Shown: positions 9,985 through 21,135, counted from the stretch's first letter. The stretch is DNA of 26,553 nucleotides from Spongospora subterranea f. sp. subterranea (GCA_049724395.1 JAUGWO010000323.1:1-26553); one strand, 5' to 3'. Program-made: numbers and translations. The notes: a model not told the origin generated them from the letters alone.

Positions 9985-9985
9985 A
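9980..9985 (+). terminator. Possible poly(A) signal overlapping the lyase stop codon
   Basis: AATAAA spans the TAA stop (last codons CTA CAA TAA then ACA). If used, cleavage would follow 10-30 bp later and the 3' UTR would be very short. The hexamer could be chance. Confidence 0.3.
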
Positions 9986-10018
9986 CACTATTTTAAAGGT
10001 TTATCCGCCGATCAGTCT

Positions 10019-10336
10019 CTAGTTTAAGTTCTGTTCTAAAAGTGATGTTTCTGGGCGGAATCGTGTTTGTCGATTTGATGACATTCTGGATGGCGAATAA
10101 TTAATGAATGGTTGAAATTCAATAATGTCTGATGGAGCTCTTGAGGGATTAGGCGAGTTTTTTTTCTCAGGCAGACCCGAACACTCGGACTTATCGGATA
10201 CAGGTTGCAAAGGGCGGTAAATCAGGAAATGGGAACACGCATTGTGAAATGCTATTACCTGTTCGCTCAACAAGGAGTTCATCATGTTTTCCAAAACCAG
10301 ACAGTTGAATCGCAACCTACATGACGCTCTCATCAT
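10019..10336 (-). CDS. Hypothetical small protein, doubtful
   Basis: An open frame of about 105 codons, converging on the lyase gene, with its stop about 35 bp beyond the lyase stop. The N-terminal half is hydrophobic and helical in character (RLRFNCLVLENMMNSLLSEQ), and the C-terminal half is polar with many Ser, Pro and Arg. No family is recognised. The ATG at 10336 is the best start. It may equally be non-coding. Confidence 0.2.
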   Translation of the reverse strand: MMRASCRLRFNCLVLENMMNSLLSEQVIAFHNACSHFLIYRPLQPVSDKSECSGLPEKKNSPNPSRAPSDIIEFQPFINYSPSRMSSNRQTRFRPETSLLEQNLN

Positions 10337-10399
10337 ACTCACGAATCAATTTTCCCTTAATAACCGGCAACTGGAAACGGCTGAAACAATTGATTTTAG

Positions 10400-10960
10400 C
10401 TGACGTAACTCAGCAGAAATCAACAGAAACCAGATATTTTTCCGCCCTTTCAAGATTTCAACTGTAGGTGCTTTGGACGGAACCCACATCCAGCGACTCC
10501 AGCGCTAGGAAGAAACGTCTCAGCGCTTCCTGGCGGTGGACTTGCTAAAATGTGGGTTTCGTCCAATGCAGCCTATACAGTTTTTGAAGTACGCAAAGAA
10601 TCTCTTGTTTCTATTGACTTGTGACCGAGCTACGCCAGATGGTAGGGGTGACGTAATGGTCACTAGGGCATCGTCCACCGCGCTGAAGTGTCGTGACAAC
10701 GAGACAATATTGTCATGACGACCAATAAAGGCTTTTACCTGCAAATCGTTTCTTCCGAGTGTTGAAGCCGTTCTTGGGGAAATAGTCAATTAACTCTCTG
10801 CTGACACCACGTGAAGAAATGGATCCTCCACTTACCACGATTGCACTTCCTAAAGCCAAGAACGTTTCACGATTCATTTGGAGGAACTTCAAAAACTGGC
10901 TCTGGTCGATGGAATGTTGCAGCAGCAGTTCTTTCAAACACAATTGTCCATTCACTATAG
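10400..10960. mobile_element. Trace of a PIF/Harbinger-like DNA transposon
   Basis: Plus strand around 10451-10487 reads TVGALDGTHIQ, matching the first-aspartate motif (GxxDGTHI) of PIF/Harbinger transposases. It is followed soon by a stop, and no longer transposase frame continues. A minus-strand stretch near 10850-10900 (FLKFLQMNRETFLALGS) vaguely resembles the N-terminal region of the same family but lies in the opposite orientation. If real, it is a heavily decayed and rearranged copy; no terminal repeats were found. Confidence 0.3.
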
Positions 10961-11690
10961 AGGTCCGACAGGGCTCACAGAAATAGTGTGTTGCCGACTA
11001 TCCGACCGTTAAGACAGCAATGTCGGTGGCAGAATGGTCGTCGCAATCGGTGTCTTCATGATGCATGGAGGAAGAACAAGATCTTTATATGTGTACCGTA
11101 TTTCAAATCTCTTTGGCTGAATTTTTCATTTGCCGCCGGAATATTTTAGGTCCAATATTGTACTTTGCAAAAGTCAACTTTGCAAAATACATTCCCAAAC
11201 GCATCAGCGAAGTTTAATTTTGCCAAAATTTGTGGATCTAAACGGCCTCATTCAATTTCTATGTTAGTAGTCATTGCTGGCATTAACAGCTTTGTTTCGA
11301 TTGTAGTTTGTGTCGTGTGACCCCCAACAGATACTGAAGATCCGTCCCTGTTGCTTATTTGGACTCTCAAGCGGTCCGACAAACATCTTCATTCTTTCTG
11401 TTGCTCGTGGTGTGCTTGCCGTGCTGACGATATTATCGTTCTGGATTGAATGCCTCATGCGTCTTGTACAAAGAGTTGATGTCTGAGTTGATCGTTGCTG
11501 CGTGTGTCGGCATTTGTTTCCATTTTCGGTTTACATCATCTTAGTCGATAAGGACCGGTTCAAAATTCGACATTGTTTCGTTTCTTCCAATGTTCTCTTT
11601 AACTTTGATGCCTTGTTTTCTTTTCTAAGATTTTTCACAACTAAGTCACCATTAAAAACAGTGCCGAAATTCGTATACAATTTTCTTCAC
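10960..11690. other. Stretch without a recognisable gene
   Basis: AT-rich in its middle, with no convincing open frame on either strand. It may be the decayed 5' part of the copia relic that becomes readable further right, but no motif proves it. Confidence 0.3.
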
Positions 11691-12425
11691 TCTTTTCCGT
11701 TGAGAAGGCAAAAATCGTTTGTGAAATCTTTGAAATTGTGGTGCCTGAAAGGTGCTTTAGCTGGAACATCAAGGCCTCGTTATTGCAATGATGAATTGAT
11801 TGTGCGATTCAGCGGTTTCCTTATACAAATCCAATATTTTTATCCAAAAATCCACGTCGAACGAGTTCTAATATCGAGGTTTCGCATGAAGAATCTGGGT
11901 GAAATTCAACACCCTTGAAATCGAAGTTTCAAAGACCAACAGCGGCCTCACACTCGATCAAACAGCATATTCTAAGGCTAATGTGAGAAAATTTGGACAA
12001 GAGCAATGCAAATGTCGTTCTACACCAATGACAAGACATACGAGCCAGGCGGTGCAGAAAGCAATGATGGCCAGAACTACCCATTCGCGAGGCAATCGGA
12101 TCCCTAATATACTTCACGAACAGCACTAGACCCGACTTGGCATTGGCTGTGAATCGGTCGCAAGACATGTTACGAATCCCACGAAGCGTCTCTGGCGAAC
12201 GATTCAGCACAGTCGGCTTAACCTTCAGGCACGGAAATTTTGTTTTGACCGGATGGGCCGACAGCGATCACGCTGGCGACACAACTGATCGAAAATCAAC
12301 CACCGGATGGGCATATCAGTTAGGAGAGAATACTATCTCATGGAAAAGTACATATCAGAAAGCGGTAACACTGTCTACTACAGAAGTCGAATACATGGCC
12401 GCATGTGACGCCGCAAAAGAAGCAA
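11690..12425 (+). mobile_element. Ty1/copia relic: end of RT and RNase H
   Basis: The readable parts are the end of reverse transcriptase (RFRMKNLGEIQ, then VRKFGQEQCKCRSTPM), followed by copia RNase H: GWADSDHAGDTTDRKSTTG, then ISWKS, then LSTTEVEYMAACDAAKEA. These match the usual copia order and wording. It is a broken fossil with several breaks; gag, protease and integrase parts were not found, nor LTRs. It abuts another element on its right. Confidence 0.8.
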
Positions 12426-15140
12426 AATCCTTCAAATGTGGAGAAATGGGCCACACCGCACCGCGCTGCTACAAATCTGCAAGCTCTATCAGATACCAGC
12501 TTCATGCACTCATCAGAGGAAACCCGGAGGAGCAAGCCCAGGAGTCGAGTGATTCTGTCTACGGTGCTCAGAAACTGTTTGAAGATTGCCCTTCGTTTCA
12601 CCATTCCAGTACGCAGCAGATCGATTACGAGTCTGCTGATTTTGCGCCATGTCCGTACGCTACGTCTCGATGGCAGCATTGAAGACAAAGCCTATGTTGA
12701 TTCAGGCTCCTCTTTTTCATCAATATCGACAACGATCTATGAGCGTTTTCACCTGGAACAAAGCAGACGTTCCAGTCGGCCAGCTCGAACTCGGTAATAT
12801 CGCTGTCCAAGCGCAATGCATTCACTCCCAGAATCGGGTCCATTCAAGTCTCGTTTCTTTGGGCTTCTTCCCTCTTCAGTCACCGATTCGAAATTGTGGA
12901 ACCTCCGGAAGGTATTCCCACCACCATTGGAAGAGATCTTTTTGGCCCTCTAGGATTTTTACAGGTGGTCTACCAGTTGAACTGCCGTTTTCTGATTTTC
13001 AAATGCCGCCATTTGAGGACAAAGATCCATGTCTGTTCGATCCACAGGAAGAGGCTGCACATCCTCTTGCGAGTCATCCAGACATTCTGGCTGCCATTAA
13101 CCGCAACACATCTTTGCCTGTCAATTCATTTTGCTCAATTCCTGAAGCGTGCATGTATTTAGATACTGGAGATGCAACACATATTTGCCGGCGGCAGTAC
13201 ATCATTCCAGAAAAACTTCATAGCCTAGTGGACAACCAGGTTACAGTTTGGATAGATTCAGGCAAGTTGGTAGAGAGGCACCAAGGAACGTTCCATTAAC
13301 GGTGGACGGTCGCATTAAAGAAGGATATCACAACCGGAGCAAAGAAACCCGGGCGCGTCTGTCTCGACCCGAGACCGCTCAACACTCTTCTCAAACCAGA
13401 TAGGTACCCGGTGCCGCTCGTTTCCGACATTTTAGATTTCTTGATAGAAAATGTTTCTTCAGTGGTATAGGTCTGGAGCAGAGTTTTCTACAATTACCGG
13501 TGCATCTGCCGCACCGATGCAAACTCGAATTGACATTGTTCGATCGACACCTAATGTTCACAAAAGCACCTTTCGGACCCAAGACCGAGTTCGTCCTTCA
13601 ACGAGTCATGAATCGCATATCGAAGGTTCTAACTGTGCCAAACCATTTCAGGACGATGTTCCGATAGGCTCGCACACAGCCGAGCAGCATCTGAAGGATA
13701 TAATCGAGACACTCGATCGCCTTACCGCAGCAAACCTGCGCATCAATTCGAAGAAAAGCTCCACTTCTTTCGTCAACCTATTCATTTATTAGGCCATACT
13801 TTCAGCAGGGATGGGATATCCATCGATACGAGGAAACTCGTCGATGTCGAGAAGTGGAATCTTGCGCAATCCGGTACGGAAAAATCCAAATTTCTTGGAC
13901 TGATTAATTACTTCAGAGATTTCATTCCATGTTATTCAACATTAGCAGCTCCGTTAGAGTCTATGAGAAAAATTCCCATTCTGACAGATGAGCATTGGAC
14001 CGACAAGCGAATTCAGTCATTCGAGTCGTTAAAGGCAACTCTTCGATTAGGAACATTTTTATCGTTTACAGACTTTTCAGAGCCCTTTGTGATTGCCACG
14101 GACGCTTCTGACGTTGGGATCGGAGCAGTACTTTATCAGCTGAGGAAACCAGAGGACGAGGACGTTGCCGGCAATCGTAATTGGATTGGTTTCTATGCCA
14201 GAGCGTTATCAGTCGGAGTGCAATTATTCGACGACACGGAAAGAGCTCCTTGCAATCGTTTTTGCGCTGAAACGCTGTCATTATTTTGTATGGGGGCGTC
14301 ATTTTACTCTTTATACGGATCATCGAGCACTTGCATATCTATTTTCGCAGAAGATCATATTCTCAATTCTCTACAATTGGATTGATACAAATCATCCATC
14401 GTCCAGGCGTTTTGAATGTCTTGCCAGGCGCGCTCTCAAGACTTCATCCGTCGTCGAAAATCGAGATGAATTTTACGCATCACAGCCCAAACATAGACGT
14501 CAATGAGCAAGAGGATGTCCTAAATTGAGAAGGCTCATATTTAAGGTCATTTTGCCAAGCTACTGTTGCTGCAATTCTCGGTGCCGGCCAACTATGGCCG
14601 TCCATGCGCCGTGATTGCACACAATGCTCAAGGCACAATTTAGTCAAACAAGGCCATCACCCGTTGACACCTATAACGGCGACCATGCCAATGGACCATC
14701 TTGCTGTTGATACAGCAAGATGGTCCTTCCCAACATCTCCTACGGTAATAACGTTTTACCCGTTGTGGTTTGCATTTACACTCGTTTTGTATTTTTACGA
14801 GCAATGCCTGCCGCTTCTGTCGCAACGAATTTATTCGCTATGTTCGCTGGGTTTCCTCGCATCATCCAGTCTGACAACGGAACCGAATTCGTGAACCAGC
14901 TCGTTGATTTCCTTATTAAGAGCACAGGTATTGATCATAGTTTGACCACTCCTTACCATCCACGTGGCAATGGTCTCGCTGAACGTTTCGTGCAAACTTC
15001 TACTCGTGCCATCAGGAAGTTGCTAGAAGGTGCAGCACATCTATGGGATCGTTACCTGGCAGGGGTTCAGCTTTTCATGAACGCTCATCAACCCGCCCCA
15101 TTTTCGGTAATGTTTGGACGACGCTTAAACCTTTGACGAT
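12425..15140 (+). mobile_element. Element E: Ty3/gypsy-like relic (gag end to integrase)
   Basis: In order: a CCHC zinc knuckle (KCGEMGHTAPRC, near 12440), an aspartic protease part (AYVDSGSS, near 12690), a reverse transcriptase part (about 13230-13900; LDPRPLN and related motifs), RNase H (about 14060-14500; FVIATDASDVGIGAVLYQ), and integrase (about 14600-15130; zinc-finger CTQCSRH, then SDNGTEF and HPRGNGLAERFVQ). The part order is that of Ty3/gypsy. It is a broken fossil with many breaks, older-looking than element C and from a different lineage (no close wording match to A or C). No LTRs were found at either end. Confidence 0.85.
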
Positions 15141-15980
15141 TTTTCCGAAGTTAATATCAATTCTTTGGAAAGCGAGTATCAATGTGTCAAAGATCTTTTA
15201 TCATGGTTTACCAAAGTCATTCTGCTTCCAACTCCAAATTCTGGTTTTCTGGATTCTTGAGTTTGTTAGTTTTGCAGTCTTTACAAATACCAATGCATTT
15301 GCCATGTTCTGGGAGAAGCCCCGCTCTTTTTTATACAACATGCAACATCCCTTTTGCTTGTCCCGCAAAATGGGCATGGTCGTTCAGGAGAACCATTGAT
15401 TGTGGAACAGGAGATGGGTCAATCTAATTTCGCTAAATACAGTTGATAACTAGTTTATGACCACACTTCGATGATAAATATTTCAAACCTGGTGGTGGGA
15501 ATTAAGAAAGTATTGCGCATTAAAGGGTGTTTGCCTCCGGGATTCACGTTCACATGGGAATCTGAACTTGCCAGATTTCAACGAGTTACAGTGAAGAATG
15601 TTCTTGTTTGTTGCGACAAGCAAGTTTCTTTGTCGTCGTCTTGCAGCCGCTGCAGCAGCAGTACGTTTCCGACATCGTAAGCGGGGCATCACAAGCAAAC
15701 CGTATCGTTTAAATGCTCTCCGCAGAATGTTTGGTATGTAAACATCGAAGAAGTGGGTTTAATTTAGAAAGAGAATATAATTCCCTATCCAGCAAGTGTC
15801 TTTTGAATTTTGAGATTTGGCCAGAGTGTACATATGGGGAAAGAAGCTCGTTAGATTCTTTTTTGCAAGGCGCATCTTTTTTGCTAACATAGTTTGGCCT
15901 CAACTCCACTTGAAAGGCCCATAAAATTTATCGAGATGTCCCGCACTGTATTTAAAATACATCACGAGTCAGGGTTGGCC
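15140..15980. other. Stretch without a recognisable gene
   Basis: Only short open frames are present. A GCA-rich run near 15642-15662 encodes a short alanine tract in one frame and serines in another. A 47-codon frame at 15598-15738 with a basic C-terminal half is too short and unsupported to call. Confidence 0.4.
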
Positions 15981-15985
15981 CGGAT

Positions 15986-16177
15986 TGTTAGGAGCATAAC
16001 ACGAAACACAAATTGTGGGGTCAGCCCTTACTACAGATAATCCGAAGCCCACGTCAGTCGGTTAAGGGATTCCTAATCTCGCGTGTGCCGTTGTGTTTCT
16101 GACAGTTTAACCGACTGACGTGGGTTTCGGGTAAGGGCTGAACCCAAATTGTTACGTTTCGTGTTATGTTCCTAACA
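15986..16177. mobile_element. 192-bp palindromic TG...CA unit with 5-bp target duplication
   Basis: The ends are TGTTAGGAGCATAACACG and CGTGTTATGTTCCTAACA. The two halves are inverted copies of about 75-80 bp (both contain the word for ACGTCAGTCGGTTAA), with a short non-paired centre. CGGAT flanks it on both sides (15981-15985 and 16178-16182). It is either a solo LTR with unusually complete dyad symmetry or a foldback/MITE-type element. The first eight bases are shared with the element C LTR, but the interior is not. Confidence 0.8.
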
Positions 16178-17833
16178 CGGATCACCGGACCATTTCCACT
16201 GCGTGTGGTTTTGCACGACCAGTGCCGTCGAACGAGATTGCCGATACTTGGTAGGGGTTGGGCACCGGTTCTCGGATTGGCGACGGAAGACCTGCGTTAC
16301 CTGTCCCGTGTTGTCGGCCCCTCGGTGACAGCCGATCCAGATCGTCTTCTCTTGCCGCTAGTAGAGCACGCAATTCTTTAATCTCCTTCGTATTATTACT
16401 CGACATCTCGATCACTTGCCGCATTATCGTCAGGAGCTGTGATGTCTCATCTCAAATCCGCTTGAGGTCGCGCCAGCGGCTTCCCCGGCGGCTCATCGCC
16501 CGACTTCTGCGTGGCAGTCTTCGGCCTCCTCCACCTCGTCGCCTCGGCTCCAAGCCGGCTCATCGACCCTGTCGGCGGTTCCTCTATCGACACCATCTTG
16601 GTTGCCGTCAGCATCATCTTCCTCGTCAGCGCGGCTGCCAGCCGGCTCTTCGCCTCCGTTGACGGCCCCTCGATCGACGCCATTTCGCGCGCCGTCGGCG
16701 CTCGGCGACATATCGTATGCCCCGTGCAACTCCAACTCCTCATCGACAGACAGCGGATCATCCTGAGTTTGTGGTTCGCTGACGGCGTCCCGTTCATGAA
16801 CTGGTTGGCCCGTCCGTTCCTGCCACCGGCTTTGTTGGCGGCTATTCTCGGCTTCATTCGCATCGTTGTAATGTGGCAAAATGTATCTCGTCTTGCGTTC
16901 AAGTTCTAATAAGTCTTGATTGCCTGGAACAACGATAGCGTTTATATCTAAGGTGATAATCTAACTGAGTCATCAGAAGAAAACAAATTTCGCGAACCCC
17001 CGCCGTTGCGTCACGGCCCGTGACACGGATCGTCGAGAAACAGGTTCCGGTTCCCGTTACTGAGTTTGGCACGGGCGACGCTATCAACCGAGAAACCCAA
17101 TACGTCGCAGGGGTACATCGAACAACGTTGTCCGTCCAGTGCGGTCGATCCGTCGGGGATTGTTCACATCATTGTCGGACGGGTTCACGTTTACCGCTGC
17201 CACTATTAGAGCGCGTATTTCCTCGATCTCTTTGGTGTTGTTTCTCTGAATTTCAATAACTTGTCGCATTATCGCCAGGAGCTGTGATGCATCGTCACCC
17301 GTCCGGCCTAAGGCCAGACCCTTGCCTCCACTGGCGGCTCTTCGCAGGATACCATCTCGGGCGTCGTCGGCATCATCTTCCTCGTCAGCACGGCTCTTTG
17401 CCGGCTCTCCGCCTGCGTTGACGGCCCCTCGATCGAAACCGTCTCGGTTGTCGTCGACATCCCCTTGATTCCTCCTGATCATCAGCACGGCCACTTGCCT
17501 GTTCATCGCCCATCATGGCGCCCTTCGAACGACGCCATCTCGCACGTCGTCGACATTTTCTTGATCCTGATTCACAGACAGATGGTCATCCTGATCTTTG
17601 ACTCGCCGACGGGTGTCCCGTTCACGAACCGGGTGAACTGTTCTTGCCACCGATTCTGTCGGCGGTGATTGTCGCGGTAGCCATCCTTTTGGCGGAGGAG
17701 CTTCAAAACAGGATGGCTTGATAAGTGAATTGATGGAATGAACCCAAAAGCCTCAGCCAATCTCGTCTTGTCCAATCCGATAACCGGTCTCTGCCGACAC
17801 AGTATTTCAACCACCGATGTTTTCAACACAAAA
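16178..17833 (-). mobile_element. Tandemly duplicated gag-like relic, family unclear
   Basis: Two diverged copies on the minus strand, about 0.9 kb apart (roughly 17,080-17,830 and 16,180-16,910). Each has a stretch with the word RWQE and VHERD, then a charged low-complexity region repeating VDRGAVNGGEEPAGSRADEE-like words, then a helical segment (MRQVIEIQRNNTKEIEEIRA and the like). A charged region followed by a coiled coil suggests a gag-type protein, but no zinc knuckle, protease or RT lies beside it, so the family is uncertain. It is broken in both copies. The 192-bp palindromic unit is inserted at its left edge. Confidence 0.45.
17771..17833 (-). repeat. Dispersed ~60-bp repeat, copy 2
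   Basis: The minus strand reads TTTGTGTTGAAAACATCGG, then GAGACCGGTTATCGGATTGG. It matches 6034-6096 along its length. It overlaps the start of a short minus-strand open frame (MLKTSVVEILC). Confidence 0.6.
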
Positions 17834-18033
17834 CTATTGCATTGATTTTGTGACTGAAAGGATGCTAGGGAGGGGACGGTCTTTTTTTTTTGAGTGTCTT
17901 CGCTGAATGTTCTGCTGTCTGACCGACACTGTGATAGTGTGAGGTTGATCCCATGACCCGACTCACTAAATCCCCCTAACCATTGGACCCGGGGACTGTA
18001 CGGAACACCACAATGCTTTGAACCCGAGTCGCA

Positions 18034-18610
18034 TCAATCAGCTGTCTTTGTTTTCAAAAGGTTCGTTTTTCGCATGCTCAACAACCTGCGCTCTACTTCC
18101 GTGCACACGAGTTTTCGAACTGAAGTCTCACACGGACTGGGCCCTATTCTGCCACCGACCGGGACACAACAGAACCAAGCTTTGGAGGGACGTTCAAGAA
18201 GGGCCTCTCTAATGCAGAGGTGCGCAATAATATATTGTGGGTACAATCTTTGAATAATTGCGACGATATTGAGTCCTCTTTCTAGATCAATCGACGTATA
18301 TAGTGCGCTTAAATACATCAATGGTAGCCAGTTTCACTATCGTCGAGTCGAACTTTTTTTGTTCGAGCTCTTGAATGAGTTCCAGTCTATCCGTTATGAC
18401 CCATTTATGTTTTTTCAGGATCGGATATTGCTTGCGGTGCAGATATTTTGCAGCACAGGCTGTGTACCAGCTGTGACTTGGAATTATAGGACGAATTCCG
18501 ATTGGTGTTTTGTGAATTTTAGGCATCAAATAAATTAGAGGGGGCATTATTTTAGTGTCCTTCTCCTTGTACCAGAATCTCACTTTGCTGACTGGGGCCA
18601 TCCGTATGTT
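18034..18610 (-). mobile_element. Penelope-like element relic (RT part)
   Basis: On the minus strand the readable words are PPLIYLMPKIHKTPIGIRPI, then ALYTSIDLERGLN. The pair LPKIHK-type and RPI motif, followed by a DVxxLYTxI motif, is diagnostic of Penelope-like reverse transcriptases. RPIIPSHS resembles the endonuclease-lacking (Coprina/Athena-type) group as I recall it. It is short and broken, with no GIY-YIG domain or terminal repeats seen. Confidence 0.7.
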
Positions 18611-18829
18611 ACAGCGCTTCGATAGGATTGCTGATCAAATCAATCCAAGTGACCGTGATATGGCTGATTGCTTCCTTCTGCTATTGAACGGATGCGCATT
18701 AAGGACAATTGACTAGTCATTGCTTGAACTCAAATCTGTCACTGAATCATTACAGAGGTCGAATTTGATATTCGGTAAATCGGAAGTGCTTCTGGAGTCA
18801 GTCATTGCTGCATTCCCGTGATTCCTTTC

Positions 18830-20216
18830 GCAGACTATATATCGATTTATGCAAATGTCGTTTCCCAACCGTTCTTTGAGTCGGCGATTTTCGAGGAGAA
18901 ACGTGCTGTTGCTTCAATGCGGAAGAATACAGAGGAAGTCGACGACGATGATTGCGACGGTTTGACTTTTACACAAAAGGCTTTGAAAAAGGAAGCGCAT
19001 CAACAACTCCAGCAATTTTGTATACTAACGGGAAAAAAGGGGGTGCTGCTGCCCTCATTCGATACAAGAACACCAATGGTGAAACGGCAAATCATACTGA
19101 GGAGAAGTCGCAAATCAAACTGGGTCGCACAATCACCTCGAGTTACGAAGCCGAGATAATTGCATTAAATGCTGGTCTAGAACTGGCCGTAGATAAAAAG
19201 TTCAAAAACAGAACGATTCACATAATGACAGACTCGTCATCATGGGTAGGTCAATTCCAATCATTACCTATCAAACCTCGAAGAGTACATGCTGTTGTGG
19301 CAGACTCTGCTCGAATGCTAGCGAAATTAACCCGGCGCAATCAGATTCATATTCACTACATTCCAAGTCATGTCGACCAAAAAAGTGACACATCTGGAAA
19401 TGATAGCTCAAAAGCAGTAGGACGAAGCAATGAAATTGATCAACTAGCAAAGAATGCGGCGAATATTGGGAGCAAAATAGAGCATGGACCATTTCTGTCA
19501 TCCTTCAAACTTCAACTTAAGAAATACGAAAGAGGTCAATTAAAACAATACCTAAAAGCGAACATTAAATGCAGCCACTTCCCAAACTACCCAGATAGAG
19601 ACCCGTTTCGCAAACTACCAGATGAATCAACGCCACACATGCTAATTAACAGAGCACGAACTGGACATAGCAGATGCAGACAACACCTCAGCAACATTGG
19701 AATGGAAGATACGAACAAGTGCAGACACTGTAACAAACATCCTGAAACAATTGAACATCAGGTATTACAATGCGAAGTATTTAAAAGACGACTCAAGAAA
19801 AGCAGGCGGATCCACCACGAGAAGCTACCGGTAACTTCGTTCAACACAGCAATTTGGAGCCATGAAAAGGCAATGACAAAAATCTTGCGCAAAGCCGAAA
19901 AAGCAGGCTGCTTTATCTAGATATGATTAGTCTTTATTGGGTCTGACCACATGGCCATAATGAATGTGGGAGAGGAAGCTGCTTGCAGTGACCTCGAAAC
20001 TCTGGATAGGCAATGTAATCGGGTGGGGGCAGGTCCCATTCGGTGTGGTCGTTAGGACAGGTTATGTTGCTGAATCCAGCTGGTCTAATAGGTTCCTTCA
20101 TTGGATACCCAAGCTACTTGTGGCGGCCAGGCGGAAGTAGGGAAAGCCTGGTAGTACATAGGCTTACTCAACCCATAAGAACCCGCGATCCTTTGTATAC
20201 CATACCATACCATACC
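18830..20216 (+). mobile_element. 5'-truncated LINE: RNase H, CCHC finger, 3' UTR and tail
   Basis: A frame open from 18952 to the stop at 19918-19920 encodes an RNase H domain: the first catalytic position reads YTNG (Asn where Asp is expected), then YEAE (Glu), MTDS (Asp94 counted from 18952), SH (His140) and EID (Asp163). A C-terminal C-x2-C-x8-H-x4-C finger follows (KCRHC...H...C, 257-274), with the RARTGHSRC region typical of I/R1/jockey-like LINEs just before. A 3' UTR of about 300 bp follows, ending in ACCAT repeats. RT and endonuclease are absent, as expected from 5' truncation. The Asp-to-Asn change suggests decay or an inactive copy. Confidence 0.85.
20196..20216 (+). repeat. (ACCAT)n tail of the LINE
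   Basis: Four near-perfect ACCAT units, written TACCATACCATACCATACC. A simple-repeat tail in place of poly(A) is usual for several LINE clades and marks the 3' insertion edge. Confidence 0.8.
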
Positions 20217-20427
20217 GCCGAAGCTGCTTTCCGCATGATAGTCCTCATCAAGGCCTTATTCTGGTTCCTGCCAAGGCATTATCAGGCAGTCGGTCGCCGA
20301 AGCTACGTTCATTAAAGGTGACATTACGATGAACTGAAACCTGACCAGATTCTGGATTCTAGAGATTATAACCTTTTTGATGATCTGCATAACCGATAAA
20401 GATGTACCGTCTTGCCCGGGGGTCTTG

Positions 20428-20815
20428 TTAGTACGTGTTCGAAGAGGGAACTATCGCATAAGCATCACAGCCGAAGACTCGTAGATAGCTCAAGTCTGGG
20501 CGTGATTGGATAAGAATTTCATGAGGAGTTACGTCTGGTAAATTCGGAGGCGGGCACAGGTTGTGCACATGAGTCGCGGTAAGTCTGGCGGAACCCCAAA
20601 ACTGCTTTGGGAGACGCGCATGAAGTAGCATCGCCCCAGCGGCATCCATCAGTGTTGAATGACCGCGTTCTGAGACTCCATTTTGCTCAGATGAGTATTC
20701 AATTGTCCATTGCAATTCAATACCAGCCTCTTCAAGAAAGGATGAAAACTCATGGTTCACGAATTCCTTCGCATTATCCGCGAACAAAATTTTGATCTTG
20801 TTATTTGTACGATTC
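20428..20815 (-). mobile_element. Ty1/copia relic: integrase core
   Basis: On the minus strand it reads FADNAKEFVNHEF, then EYSSEQNGVSERGHSTLMDA, AMLLHARLPKQFWG and LRVFGCDAYA. These are the copia integrase core motifs in the right order. It is a broken fragment with no LTRs. The opposite orientation to the copia relic at 11.7-12.4 kb, and the non-overlapping parts, leave open whether they belong to one family. Confidence 0.85.
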
Positions 20816-21135
20816 TCTAATCGCAGTTTTAGGAGACGAAAATTGTGAATGCTTTGTTTTTTGATGCAGCAGTGAAAGAATTAACATCCGCTGAAACCGC
20901 TCCAGAGATTATTGAAGTTGTTGCACGTTTCCAAATACGGCTTGCTGTCTTTCAATAAACGCCAAATTCTTGTCCAACTTTAGTGAAAGCACCTTTCTTT
21001 GGTCTTCCGTTGTCGTCAGCATCGTCAAAAGCCGTTCATAAATTCCTCTGCGTTGGTCGGCATCTTTCTACTTGACCATTTCGCGTCAATGGCTGCTGCT
21101 CTTGTTTTTAGCCCCAGAGTTGTTTTGGGCGGTCC

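Noticed and set aside
15598-15738. 47-codon frame with an alanine run and basic tail
   Set aside because: The alanine run comes from a simple GCA repeat; too short to support.
17930-18020. tRNA-like stretch with GGTTGATCCC
   Set aside because: No stem pairing for an acceptor or anticodon arm could be found.
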